Positions 47,160-59,800 of a stretch of DNA of 64,000 bases are shown here, one piece after another. Both the position numbers and the translations under genes were made by a program. A model generated the notes under the pieces. That model made no database searches. It was given only the letters and a program-made list of their open reading frames with translations, and was not told where the DNA came from. The stretch is from Amia ocellicauda (Eukaryota; Chordata; Actinopteri; Amiiformes; Amiidae): contig NC_089851.1 in assembly GCF_036373705.1 (NCBI RefSeq), positions 42,349,470 to 42,413,469 on the forward strand. The letters are read 5' to 3'. Numbering within the stretch: the stretch's first letter is position 1; the number at the start of each line of letters is the position of its first letter.

Positions 47160-49885
47160 TTTTGTTTTGTTTTTTACCGTGCTGCTGGACACTGCTGGAC
47201 ACCAGGTTGGACAGTGATGGCTCTGAGGGTGATGGGAGGGCAGCTGAGCACCAGAGCACCATGGTGTCAACTCCCACCCAGAACAGGGAGGTAGTTATAG
47301 CAGGAGACTCAATTCTTAGAGGCATAGATCACACAGTGTGTTCTAGTGATAAGGAGACCTGCATGTATCTTGCCTGCCTGGTGCTCAGGTTGCAGATCTC
47401 CCTAAACTAGTAGACGGGCTACTGGTCAAACCCGGGGGAATCCACTGGTCATTGTCTACATTGGAACCAATGACATAGGAAAAGGTAGGGCAGAGGTTCT
47501 GCAAGACAAATGTAAAGAGTTAGGAATGAAACTAAAGAGCAGAACCTCCACAGTAGTTTTGTCCAAAATACTTCCGGTACCACGTGCATGGCCAGGGAGA
47601 CAGGCAGAGATTAGAAAGTTCAACACGAGGGAAGAGGGCTTTAGATTTATTGGGCATTGGTCTTATTTCTGGGATAGATGGGACCTGTAAAAAACCGGAC
47701 AGTCTACATCTAAACAGAAGGGGGGCTAATGCATTCGGAGAGCGTATGTGCAGAGTAATTGAGAATCTCTTATACTAGGGACCAGGGGGGCAGGGAACTC
47801 TGACAATGGGAGACGTTCCACTAAGGAAAGAAAACAGAGGGAAACTGCTAGTAGGAAAGTCCTAAAATGTTTGTACCTCAATGTCAGGAGTATAAGGAAC
47901 AAGATGTTAGACCTAGAAGCCACAGTGCTGGCGGGTGACTATGATGTTGTAGGAGAGACAGAAACATGGCTTACAGAAAATGATGGGGATGAATGCAAGT
48001 TGAAAGGATACACACAGTTTAGGATGGACAGGCAAAATCAAAGAAGTGGTGGGGTAGCATTATATGTCAGAAATGACATTGAGGCAGAAGAACTCAAATT
48101 AGATCCTAGTAACAAAACAGAATCTTTGTGGGTTAAACTTTGGAATAAAAGATCTGGAGGATTAGCGGTAGGAGTGTGTTACAGACCACCCAACTCAGAT
48201 ATTCAGAAAAGATGTTGCATTATACAATGTAATCAGGACTGCATGTAGCAAGGATGTGGCTGTTATAATGGGGGATTTAAATTTCCCAAACATAGACTGG
48301 GAAGCAGAAATAGAAATGGTGGAGATGGTAAATGACTGCTTTCTAACTCAGTTTGTCAGGGAACCAACCAGAGAGAGTGTATGTATTGACTTGATCTTTT
48401 CAAATGACCAAGATAGAGTCAGAGGGACACTAGTTAGAGAACCAATGGCAAATATGGTTAGCTTTGAGGCATTCTTTCAAAAAACGTCTAAAACAATGGT
48501 CTAAAGTTTTTGAAAAGCAACCTTGAATCTATGAGACGGCACTTAGAAGAGTTAGACTGGAGCACACTGGATACAGATTCAGTCAAAAATTGATGGTTAT
48601 ATTTTAAGAATATACTACTTGAGGCTCAGGAGAAATTTCTACCAAAACTTAGCAAACTGAGGACCAAAAAACACTGGCCAAAATGGTTAAGTAGAAGATT
48701 GCAAAAAAATCAATCAAATCAAGAGAAAGAAAATGTTGTATAGCCCATACAAAAGAGATAGAGATTTAATAAAATACAAAGAAAATATAGAACTACAAAG
48801 AGATGTTAAGGGAGGGATCAGGAAAGAATAGAGCGAAATAGAAAGAAACATAGCTCTTAGAGCTAAAACTAATGCAAAGATCTTTTTTCAATACTACAAC
48901 AGCAAGAGGTCAATAAAGGAGGAAGTGAACCGGATAAAGGCTTAAAATTGAATTATCTTACAAAATGAACAAGATGTGACAGAGGTTTTTACAAAAGAAA
49001 AATCTGATAACATGCCAGAGGTTAACAATCAGTCCAGTCAAACCCTAAGAGAGATCAAGATAAATGAGGAGGAGGTAATAAAGGGACTAGCAGAATTAAA
49101 AACAAAAAAATCACCTGGGCCAGATGGTATATTTCCAACAGTACTTAAAGAAATGGGGGAAATTATTTATAGGCTGCTAACACGGATATTCCAAAAGACA
49201 CTTAGAACAGGGGATGTGCAAACTGATTGGAAGATGGAACATGTCATACCAATCCACAAGAAAGGGGACAAAACTGAGCCAGGAAATTACAGACCAATCA
49301 GTCTCACCTGTAAAATGTTGGAAAAAATGAATAGACAGAAAATAGAGGAGCATCTTAATGAAAACCATATTCTTGGAGATAGTCAACATGGGTTTAGATG
49401 AGGCAGATCATGTCTTACTAATTTATTTGAGGTTTTTTGAAAATGCAACTGCAGCTGTAGATCATGTGAAAGCATATGATATGATATACCTAGATTTTTA
49501 AAAAGCTTTTGATAAGGTTCCACATCAAAGACTGATCCTCAAATTGGAAGCTGTAGGCATTCAGGGTAATGTAAGTAGATGGATTATGAACTGGTTGATG
49601 TATAGGAAACAGAGGGTGTTGATTAGAGGAGTTGCTTCTAACTGGAGTGAGGTTGTTAGTGGAGTTCCACAGGGATCAGTATTAGGGCCTTTGCTTTTTC
49701 TAATCTATATTAATGATCTGGACCCTGGACAGTTAACAAACTTGTCAAATTTGCAGATGATACTAAAATAGGTGGATCTGCAGATACAATCTTAGCAGCT
49801 CAGGTTATTCAAAGGGACTTATTCAGTTGTGGGCACCTGGCAAATGAAATTGAATATGGACAAGTGCAAGGTAATACATACAGGC
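47160..49885 (+). mobile_element. CR1-like LINE with esterase ORF1, endonuclease and RT, broken
   Basis: ORF1 remnants show an SGNH/GDSL esterase: VVIAGDSILRG (near 47291), IVYIGTND (near 47463, block III) and DSLHLNRRGA (near 47698, block V Asp-x-x-His). ORF2 follows: an APE-type endonuclease (CLYLNVRSIRNKML, GETETWLTE, RSGGVALYVRND, CYRPPNSD, GDLNFPNIDWE; about 47863-48500). Then reverse transcriptase ([72 protein letters not shown]; about 48976-49770). Frames are broken by several stops and shifts (for instance after DSQHGFR at 49400). The 3' end is lost. The domain order is that of the CR1 clade. Confidence 0.85.
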
Positions 49886-50300
49886 AGTGTTCGAACTGAG
49901 GGGAGGGGGGCAGGAGTAAAGAGACTCCCCATAAGAGAGACTTGGAGGGTCTTTTACATTTTATTTAATTGAATAACAGCCGCTTCCCCCGGACAGCACG
50001 TCGCCAGAAACTCGCCCCTCCCCACACCACAAAATTAAGAAATGCAATAAATAAATACATAGCATACGAAATACAAGAATAAATAATTAAAATACGAAAT
50101 AAAATTAAAAAATAGATTATTAATTAATTTTGGCACGGATTACCCTTTTCGTTCAGCTCTCTACCTTTAAACTCAAGCATTCAGCTCTCAACCACGCATT
50201 TGCAGGAGACACACAGAGGGACAGACTTTTGCAAAGGCACTGCCTCCTCCTATTAACCAAGGAGGAGCAATCTAAGAAAAAACTAATTTACAGTATGTGT
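49886..50300. other. Repeat-rich stretch, nothing recognised
   Basis: G-rich patch, then AT-rich text (TAAATAAATACATAG). No supported exon. Confidence 0.4.
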
Positions 50301-50420
50301 GCATCTCGTTTATGCTCAATAGATTGCAGTTTATTTCAATTGACTGATTTCCTTATATGAACTGCAACTCAGTAAGATATTTGAAATAGTTGCATGTTGC
50401 GTTTATATTTTTGTTCAGTG
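50301..50420. mobile_element. Right end of a Tc1-like element
   Basis: The complement of the end reads CACTGAACAAAAATATAAAC followed by GCAACATGCAAC, a widespread fish transposon terminus. Only this end is present. Confidence 0.7.
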
Positions 50421-50799
50421 GCCTATATATTTATCAGTTCAAAGGGAAATTATAATTTCTGGTATATATTGATGTACCGATTTTAAATATATCTCCTGTA
50501 TTTGACTAGAATTGGCCCTTTTTGTATAAGAAAATATAGGGATCATACATCATTGATGATATATTACAAATATATGTTTGTTCCATAAGGGTCATTATAA
50601 AAGAAAGAAAGGGGGTTAGCTAGATATTTTAACCCAATGCTCCAGTTAAATGCTTTAACTTAACTAAAACGTCCTGGATAATTCATTATGTGTTGTTACA
50701 GATTAACTACAGACATGCTTAGGATACATTCAAAATGGCTGCTAGTTGAACCTTAATGTAAATTTCAGAGCGTTGGTCTGTACAGCTAGGCGTCAGTGG
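50421..50799. other. Intergenic, nothing recognised
   Basis: AT-rich, no supported exon. Confidence 0.4.
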
Positions 50800-51138
50800 T
50801 GGAGGTGCGTATGACGTCATGACGTACCCGCGGCAGGGCTGAGGTAACTGACGCTTTCCTCTCAGATCAAACGGTACCGTACTTTTCCATTAGCCCGGCT
50901 GAACATCGCGACTTCCTGCCTCCCCCTTTTTGTTTCGTTTTCTTTCTTCTCCAAAGCCGGCAGTGCAACTCGATGAACATGAAACGACTGTGCTTGTAGT
51001 AATTTTCCTATTGCCCACCCTCCATTGTGACACGGCTATTTATTTTGACTACATCCACGCAGATCTGACACTCCGCAGTCTGAAGCCAGGAGAGCAGCAG
51101 CACACTGACAGCAGCCGGTGACGTCATTGGGAAGACAG
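50800..51138 (+). promoter_or_regulatory. Putative promoter and untranslated exon 1 of IMPA copy 2
   Basis: CpG-rich island in AT-rich DNA. It carries two perfect CRE palindromes TGACGTCA (50812-50819 and 51119-51126). On the minus strand TGGAAAAGTAC (50879-50889) fits the tonicity element TGGAAANNYNY. The block ends with GAAGACAG|GTACAT, a strong donor at 51138. The next + strand acceptor that leads to a start codon is the one at 55475 of IMPA copy 2. A 63-codon open frame (50930-51121) is probably chance. The TonE-like word also occurs in the nearby MITE (GTACTTTTCCATTAG), so it may be transposon-derived. Confidence 0.45.
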
Positions 51139-52546
51139 GTACATGCAATACAGTTTCTTATGAAGGTGCTTCGATGCCAGTGAAAAATCATTAGTCCAGG
51201 AGGGAAAAGTCATGTAATGTGCTGTGTGTTCAATCTCTGAAATTGACAGTCAACTGTTCGCAGTACAAAATAATAATAATAAAAAAGATATAGCTACGTT
51301 TTATGATGAATAACTGCAGTAACAAGAGAGTGGTCTTACTGATTTACTGCGCGTCTATTTTTGTGCGCATGCGTTCAATCAATCAGTTCTTTTTTATTTT
51401 GTATAGCGCCTTTCGCACGGCACCCACAGCGTGCTTTACAGATTGGTAATCAGAAAACATAAACTAGAATAAACCATTAGTCACAGAGGAGAGAAAAACA
51501 AAAACGCTATGGGTGGCAGATTGTTATAGGATCCACATGTCAAGTGCAGAATGCATTGCACAGCCTGTTTGACAAGTACAGGCTACAATAGTGAGCCAAT
51601 CATATTCTGTTTATAAAGCCTGTCAAAACTAATTGGAGTCCTTTGAATGCAACACTCAATATCACTTTCTGTCTGTTGAAAGCACATTTGTAGCTAGAAA
51701 TACCTGCTTCTTTAGTGAAGAAATTATAACTAATTAAAAAAAAAAAAACTAAAAGTTACATAGGTAGCTCCAGAGCTCTGTTTGGTTTGCTTCTATAATA
51801 AAAAATCAGTTTCTTCCATTAAAGCTTCTACATTAAATATAACAGTAATTGAATAATAATAAAATAATGTGCCACTAGTTCTTTATCTTTTTTGTGTAGG
51901 TGTTTATATGTCTTATTCTGTAACGAACACATGGTTCTTAGGTAACACATTGGTGTAAAACAGTATCAAACACCCAGCCTAGTATAAAACATCTCAAACT
52001 TATTTTCTGTGATAGTGGTTAGAAATATGTTAATTGATACATATATAGTTGCTTTATTGTTACATTTTTCAGTGAGTTTTGGGGCAATTAAGACCTTTAT
52101 TGAGCATTGGGGCCAGCATTGTATGCAGCAAATTAAAAACCAACATCATACATTGAGGTACTTTTCCATTTAATTAGCTTTTTCAATGCTTTCCTACTGT
52201 TGTAAGTTTAATAACCACTTTTGACACATCCCAGTGGATAAAACAGATAAAGATACAGAGTCTGGTATGGGAAAGTGACTAGGGTCAATTATAAAGCTCC
52301 CTAAGTATATTTGTTTTTAGTTATAACTTCCAATTGCTGGATCAAGACTCTTTGCCATGCTGACTGACAGTGTTTTAACTGTGTTGTGAACAGAATCTGT
52401 TTCTTTTCTGTTAATCTGAATCAAATAGATTTTTAGTTTTTGGTGTTTATTACTTAAACACTAGAAATTTCCACACTTCCAATGTTTAAGTCAGATGCTT
52501 AGTTTAAGTTCAGATAGAATGTGATTTTTCCCAACACGAAACTATG
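51139..52546. other. Presumed intron/intergenic, no gene seen
   Basis: A repeat-like patch at 51385-51510 (GTATAGCGCCTTTCGCACGG) resembles a LINE tail. Nothing else recognised. Confidence 0.45.
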
Positions 52547-52941
52547 GCCAGATTAAAATCAAAACTTTGACCCAAAATGTGATGTATAATGGAGCGTGTG
52601 CTCCTTATATTGGCGGCTAAACAAACCGCAGGTGCGCTACCTGTCAGTATTCTTAGGTACCCTGCTGGTATTTTTCCATACTGACATGCCATGATTGTGT
52701 TGTATTCTTCAATTTCTTCTTCTTATAATAATCATAAAATGGATGTAGTTCCCTGACCAAGGGCTGGATTAAATCAAATTTTGACCCACCCACTAATAGA
52801 AAACTACAAATCTGTCCATAGTAGTGATTACATTTATGATTAGAAGAAAGTGGCATCTTAGTAAAAATGAAGCTTTAACTGAGTACAGTTCTGTAGTTTT
52901 CTATTAGTGGGTGGGTCAAAGTTTTGATTTAATCTGGCCCC
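52547..52941. mobile_element. Composite MITE, copy 2, complete
   Basis: The outer inverted ends GGCCAGATTAAAATCAAAAC (52549) and ..GTTTTGATTTAATCTGGCCC enclose ~165 bp shared with 45842-46005 and the 181-bp palindromic core (52761-52941). The core's own left arm repeats the outer end, so the element looks like one MITE that gained a second inverted copy of its end. No coding capacity. Confidence 0.75.
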
Positions 52942-55475
52942 AGGTGTGGCAGAAGTGTACAATTAATAATAATTATAATCATAATAGTAATGCTATAGCC
53001 TACAGATATTAACATTTGGCTATAAAATAAAGTATATACACTGTTAAAGATGGGCTAATAAAAAGCACAAGTAACAATCAAGATTGCACTGTACTCTTTT
53101 TATTATTGTTTCTCATAATGTATAATAATATGTAGGTGTAAAGAAGCTTTTCAGGTTTCTAGTATGACCTCTTTTCTAGTATGTCAACCTTTGCAAAGTA
53201 GCATGATTTACATATTTTCCTTTCAGGGCTCCAAACAAAATAACACAAAGCAAAACAGATGACATATGTTACCACTGTCTGTGATTCAAACTAGTCCCTA
53301 GCCTACCCCTGCTGAAAGAATTGAATAATGTATTTAAGCCCTAGTAATTTCTCCCCATTGGCTGCGTTCAAAGCGTGACTGATCTTCAGAGCTTATGAGG
53401 GGTAATCTTATCTATAAAGCCAGGGAGAGCACAGCAAACGTTTAGCTTAATAGTGTAATATTCTAAGTGTTTTTCTTTTTAATAGATTGCATTGAAATGA
53501 ACATGTCTGTAATGCAGTGCATTTGCTGTCTTGCTACATCTTGCTAATAATGAGTAAGTAATGTGTATGCTATTTTTTCCAGTTAGATTTGATCATATAA
53601 GTAACTTTTAACATTTAAAACTCTACAAATAATGGCAGATATCAAATGTGCTCTTTCAGGGTTTCAGGATTTGTCCTCTGAGAATTTCCTGGATAGCGGA
53701 AACACAGCAGAAAGAACATAGAAGCACCGGTTTTGTCTTCCCTGCTTCCTCAAGTCATTATGCAACTGACATTTTTATGTACTTACTGTGTCTGCATTCC
53801 ATAACCCCCTTTTAACTGGAATGCTTTCTATAAATTATTCAATTTGCCAATGCCTTTTGGTTACAAGGGCAGATACTGGTATGTGCCAACTGAAAATATT
53901 AGTCAGTCCAGTCCAGTCCCTCCAGTCCAGTCCCTCAGGTGTCATTTTAAACACAATCACATCATTTCACATAACAATACTATCGTCACCCCCCCTTTTC
54001 TCTCTCTCCCTCTCTCACTCTTTACCTTTGTTCGGGGATATCAAATTCAGGCTGAAAGTCATCAAAACTACAAGAATACACTTTGGATGCATATTCTGTA
54101 GAAGAGGACTCTGACCTTACGGTCACACTGTATTCCTATATCAATGACAAAATACACAAAGTTGAGAATACATCTGATTATATAGCCTATATACGCATTC
54201 AGACTTTTACTAAAGTTTATTTTTATTTTTTTAGGTGCAGAACAGGGTTTCCAAAAATGTATTTACAGTATACTATAAAATGGGTATTGCATTTTTTGAC
54301 AAGAGATTGTCTACTTCGCTTTTTTTCAGATTCATATTTTATGTTGGTGTTTTCAGATTTTATTTCTGGTTATTATTATAACACAAACACATTGTGTAAC
54401 ATATAAACAAATTCTGTTAACATATAAACACATGAATTCTGTACCTAGGTCATTTTTCATTGTGGTCTGTTTGGGTACCTACGGAAGTGAATGTTTTCAT
54501 TTCAGTTTGAACAAAACTTGATACTGCAGTGGAAATTGTGTGTGTGACTTGGTTTGCCATGATTGTGGAAGAGGAGGCAGATACTTCACTCATTTAGTAT
54601 GTAAATGTACGTACACAATAAACAACACATATGTACACATGGCATGCATATCCCAATATTTATAAAATAATTATATATATATATATATATATATATGAAA
54701 GATTGGAAGATGAAAAGCTGGAGTTGGAGTGTTCGGTTGGCATTTATTAATAAACAACAACAAGTATAACAACCCCTGTTATACATAAGAAAAAAACAAA
54801 TTACTTTGTGCAGATTGTACTTGATTTAGAAAGTTAAAATTAACCTTGTGAAACCATTCAATAAAGAAAATCACGCACTTAACATAGGTTACTGTGCATT
54901 AGTCTAATCACACTAATCATACACACCAGTGCAGGAGAGTGGGAAGATTTAAGTGATGCAATGTGATCACTGCAGATTGCTGAATATTTCCTCTATTTCC
55001 TCAGCTGTGAACACAGTAACACTACATATTGTCCATGGAAACTATAATTACTATTAGGGAGTGAGACTGTGAAATGCTAATACTCGGTTGACTTGACAAC
55101 AATAATTACTTGCGTTGCCATGGTAAAGTCAAATCTGGTACTTTTTCCGCTGTGTTTCCTCTATCATAGAAATTATGACACAACACATCCTAAAGTGTTA
55201 AAAGTTGTTTATGTGATAGAATCGAACTGGAAAAATGCCATACGTCTTACATATACACTAATTGTAACATGTAAATATGCATCAAACCATAATTTGAACT
55301 GCTCACCTTTAAGTTGACTAGCAAAACATGTTAAATCATTGAAAATGATGTTGATACAAATTATGCCTACATTTATTTTAAGTGTTCCTAGTCTTTTTGT
55401 TTTCATGTGTGAAGAAATGTTTGGAGATTGTAAACTTACCTTCTAAAGTGAAAATGAATTTGTCTTGTATTGCAG
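52942..55475. other. Presumed intron of IMPA copy 2, no other gene seen
   Basis: Short CAGTCC tandem near 53907-53935, and a (TA)n at 54671-54695. No supported exon. Confidence 0.45.
54671..54695. repeat. (TA)n microsatellite
   Basis: Short TA run in AT-rich DNA. Confidence 0.9.
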
Positions 55476-56799
55476 CACATATATTCAGGGAGACTCTGTT
55501 TTTGATCTTTTACTCAGCTTTCACGGGCAAGTACATTTGGCAAAATGGCTGATCAATGGCAGGAAGCATTTGATCACGCAGTAGCTGTTGCTCGGAAAGC
55601 GGGAAAAGTAAGTTACGCCACTTACATTTATATATCTCCAAAGCACCTTCCGAAATCCCCATCCCCCAGTTTATTTATGTTTAAGTTTCTTACATAAACT
55701 ATTAAGACTTTAAAAAGTTTATATACATAATACAATATTAATGACACAATATTATGAAAAAAGGCAAATATTGTCTTCCTTAATGCTTTTAATAATTTTG
55801 TATATATAATTGTGTTGTCTTTGCCATTTTGCCCCCTAGAAATGTATTTTTGTTGTTGTCATTTGCAGGTTGTCCGGGATGCTTTACAAAATGAAGTAAA
55901 AGTAATGCATAAAAGCTCTTCAGTGGACTTAGTAACAAAGACAGACCAAAAGGTAGAGAAGCTGATTATTGCTTCTGTGAAAGAGAAGTTCCCAACACAT
56001 AGGTAGGCTGTTCTCCACTCCCCAGTGTAAATGTGAACAGAATGTAAAATTTGTATTGTCTAGTAACTGGCAGTTAAATGTAATGTTTTAAAATGTTCTT
56101 GGACACTTGACTAACTGAAGCAGAGCTTTGATTTTGTCATTATAGTGTTTTTGCGCTTTCCTTTTCAGTTTTATTGGAGAAGAATCTGTTGCTGAGGGAC
56201 ATAAATGCGAGCTGACAGACAATCCCACCTGGATCATTGACCCAATCGACGGCACTACAAACTTTGTGCATGGGTCAGTATTCCATCTGTAATAACTATG
56301 TATTTCTGTTTTTTGATAGTTTTTTTTACTACATGTATTGATGATGGACTTGAGGTCTCCTTTCCACTATTCCAGTTTCCTCATTTACTTTTCTATCCAG
56401 AGTAGGGAATCTGTGAATTTCCAAAGGTGTCCACAGCATATCTTTCAAGATCTGGACACTAGTAGCTGCTTTTGGGTCATTTTCTTACTGGCAATGATCG
56501 TTGGTGTAAGGGAAGCTGTAGCTTCTTGTTGTGTGCAGTCAGTATACAGAAGGGCTCTGTTGAAGTAATATGCCATCAGCTTTTAGAAATAGTAACACAA
56601 TAGTTAATAATAGGATTTTTTTATGATTAATCTTTTAGGCTGTTTTTTTATTTTATTTTTTTATCTTTGACTATGAATGTTTATTCTCTCATTCATTTTA
56701 GGTTTCCCTTCATTGCGGTGTCTATTGGCTTTGCAGTCAAGAAGGAGGTAACTTTCATATTGTACTTCAAAAAGCTATTAAAAAGAAACCAAACTAAAA

Positions 56800-56836
<37 letters not shown>

Positions 56837-59800
56837 TCACATTAAAACCGAAAAATAATAATAATTCCTTAACATGATTTGTATTATTGGAGTATCCTAG
56901 ACAATATAGTTGAATGCTATTGAACTCAATACAATATTTAATGTTAAATACAATATTTGTATCATATAAAATCTGTTACAAGCCACACACAAGGCAGTGT
57001 AACCAAAAGAGATAAACTGTGCATATAGAAAAACACCAATACAAGTATTTTTGGAACTCAGTGTATCTAACCTTGATGTCAATGCTGATGATTCTTGGTA
57101 TACAGTGAGGGAAAAAAGTATTTGATCCCCTGCTGATTTTGTACGTTTGCCCACTGACAAAGAAATGATCAGTCTATAATTTTAATGGTAGGTGTATTTT
57201 AACAGTGAGAGACAGCAAAAAAATCCAGAAAAACGCATTTCAAAAAAGTTATCAATTGATTTGCATGTTAATGAGGGAAATAAGTATTTGACCCCTTCGA
57301 CTTAGTACTTGGTGGCAAAACCTTTGTTGGCAATCACAGAGGTCAGACGTTTCTTGGAGTTGGCCACCAGGTTTGCACACATCTCAGGAGGGATTTTGTC
57401 CCACTCCTCTTTGCAGATCCTCTCCAAGTCATTAAGGTTTCGAGGCTGACGTTTGGCAACTCGAACCTTCAGCTCCCTCCACAGATTTTCTATGGGATTA
57501 AGGTCTGGAGACTGGCTAGGTCACTCCAGGACCTTAATGTGCTTCTTCTTGAGCCACTCCTTTGTTGCCTTGGCTGTGTGTTTTGGGTCATTGTCATGCT
57601 GGAATACCCATCCACGACCCATTTTCAATGCCCTGACTGAGGGAAGGAGGTTCTCACCCAAGATTTGACAGTACATGGCCCCGTCCATCGTCCCTTTGAT
57701 GCGGTGCAGTTGTCCTGTCCCCTTAGCAGAAAAACACCCCCAAAGCATAATGTTTCCACCTCCATGTTTGACGGTGGGGATGGTGTTCTTGGGGTCATTC
57801 CTCCTCCTCCAAACACAGCGAGTTGAGTTGATGCCAAAGAGCTCGATTTTGGTCTCATCTGACCACAACACTTTCACCCAGTTCTCCTCTGAATCATTCA
57901 GATGTTCATTGGCAAACTTCAGACGGGCCTGTACATGTGCTTTCTTGAGCAGGGGGACCTTGCGGGCGATGCAGGATTTCAGTCCTTCACGGCGTAGTGT
58001 GTTACCAATTGTTTTCTTGGTGACTATGGTCCCAGCTGTCTTAAGATCATTAACAAGATCCTCCCGTGTAGTTCTGGGCTGATTCCTCACCGTTCTCATG
58101 ATCATTGAAACTCCACGAGGTGAGATCTTGCATGGAGTCCCAGACCAAGGGAGACTGACAGTTATTTTGTGTTTCTACCATTTGCGAATAATCGCACCAA
58201 CTGTTGTCACCTTCTCACCAAGCTGCTTGGCGATGGTCTTGTAGCCCATTCCAGCCTTGTGTAGGTCTACAATCTTGTCCCTGACATCCTTGGACAGCTC
58301 TTTGGTCTTGGTCATGGTAGAGAGTTTGGAATCTGATTGATTGATTGCTTCTGTGGACAGGTGTCTTTTATACAAGTAACGAGCTGAGATTAGGAGCACT
58401 CCCTTTAAGAGAATGCTCCTAATCTCAGCTTGTTACCTGTATAAAAGACACCTGGGAGCCAGAAATCTTGCTGATTGATAGGGGATCAAATACTTATTTC
58501 CCTCATTAACATGCAAATCAATTTATAACTTTTTTGAAATGCGTTTTTTCTGGATTTTTTTGTTGTTATTCTGTTTCTCACTGTTAAAATACACCTACCA
58601 TTAAAATTATAGACTGATCATTTCTTTGTCAGTGGGCAAACGTACAAAATCAGCAGGGGATCAAATACTTTTTTCCCTCACTGTATATGAGGTGTTTAAA
58701 GGAAAAAATAAATAAATGTGTCTTACAGCTGGAATTCGGTGTGGTTTACAGCTGTGTGGAGGATAAAATGTACACGGGCCAGAGGGGAAAAGGTGCATAT
58801 TGCGATGGAGTTCAATTGAATGTCTCAGCCCTGAAAGGTGAGTGGAAACAGTTTAGTGAAATGAATGTGAAACAAGAGGAAAGGAAAACAAAAAACAAAA
58901 ACAATGTGGGGAACTTCGCTACTCTTGTTTAAATTCAGCTGTGGTCACATGGCTTAATGTCTGGCTGCAGTCTCAAAAGACAGGCGTGTGGTGTTTTTTT
59001 GTTGAACTGTTAGTTAGGAATAGAAGTAGATGAAGTAACGCATGAGAAAGACCTCTTTTCACCCTGGAACAGAGAAGACTATGTGACGAATTGATTCATG
59101 TCTTCAAAATCATGAAAGGCATCGACCACATCAAACCAGAGGAGCTTTTCCAGATCAGCAGGGACACACGCACCCGGGGACACAAATGGAAATTGGGCTT
59201 CAATGCATTCAAGACAGAAAACAGGAGACACTTCTTCCCACAGAGAGGCATCAGAATCTGGAACAAACTCCCCAACGACAATTTGGGAACATTTAAAAAT
59301 AGACTGGATAGGATTCTTGAAACGAGCACGATGGGTCAAATGGCCTCCTCTCGATTGTAAACTTTCTTATGTTCTTATATTCTTAAACAAGCCTCAAAAT
59401 GCTGCCAATACATTTAGAGCAAATTAAACAAAGTTTAATGTGTACCTAGCTTACCTGCCAAAACAGAATCCAATTTGACTTGTCAGTTCTGCCGTGGGCT
59501 GACTGAAATTAATAATTATGTATCTTTGGTGGTGCCTTCCAGTATACATGCCCTCAAATGAAACTGTTTGACAATTTATTGTGCAGTCCCACATCACTGG
59601 CACCACAGAGGTATTGTCCCAAATCGTTCCTCTGTTCTTCAGTGAAACAAAGCAGGAGTAATCTTTATTTTCTCTTTTCCACATTAGCTGCAACAGGAAT
59701 TAAACTGCAGTAGTACATATACATTTTCCCTCCATATTGATTAATTAAATCTAAAGGCGGCCAGCTCCTCCACTACTGTGCTAATGACCACAATGCTGAT

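Noticed and set aside
50930..51121. 63-codon open frame in the CpG block (MFRFLSSPKPAV...)
   Set aside because: No domain, no conservation evidence, and it lies in what looks like an untranslated leader exon.
38600..55000. Search for exons 7 and 8 of the middle IMPA copy
   Set aside because: No sequence resembling GIHCWD or GPFDLMSRR coding DNA was found between 38.6 and 55 kb, so the copy is called truncated.
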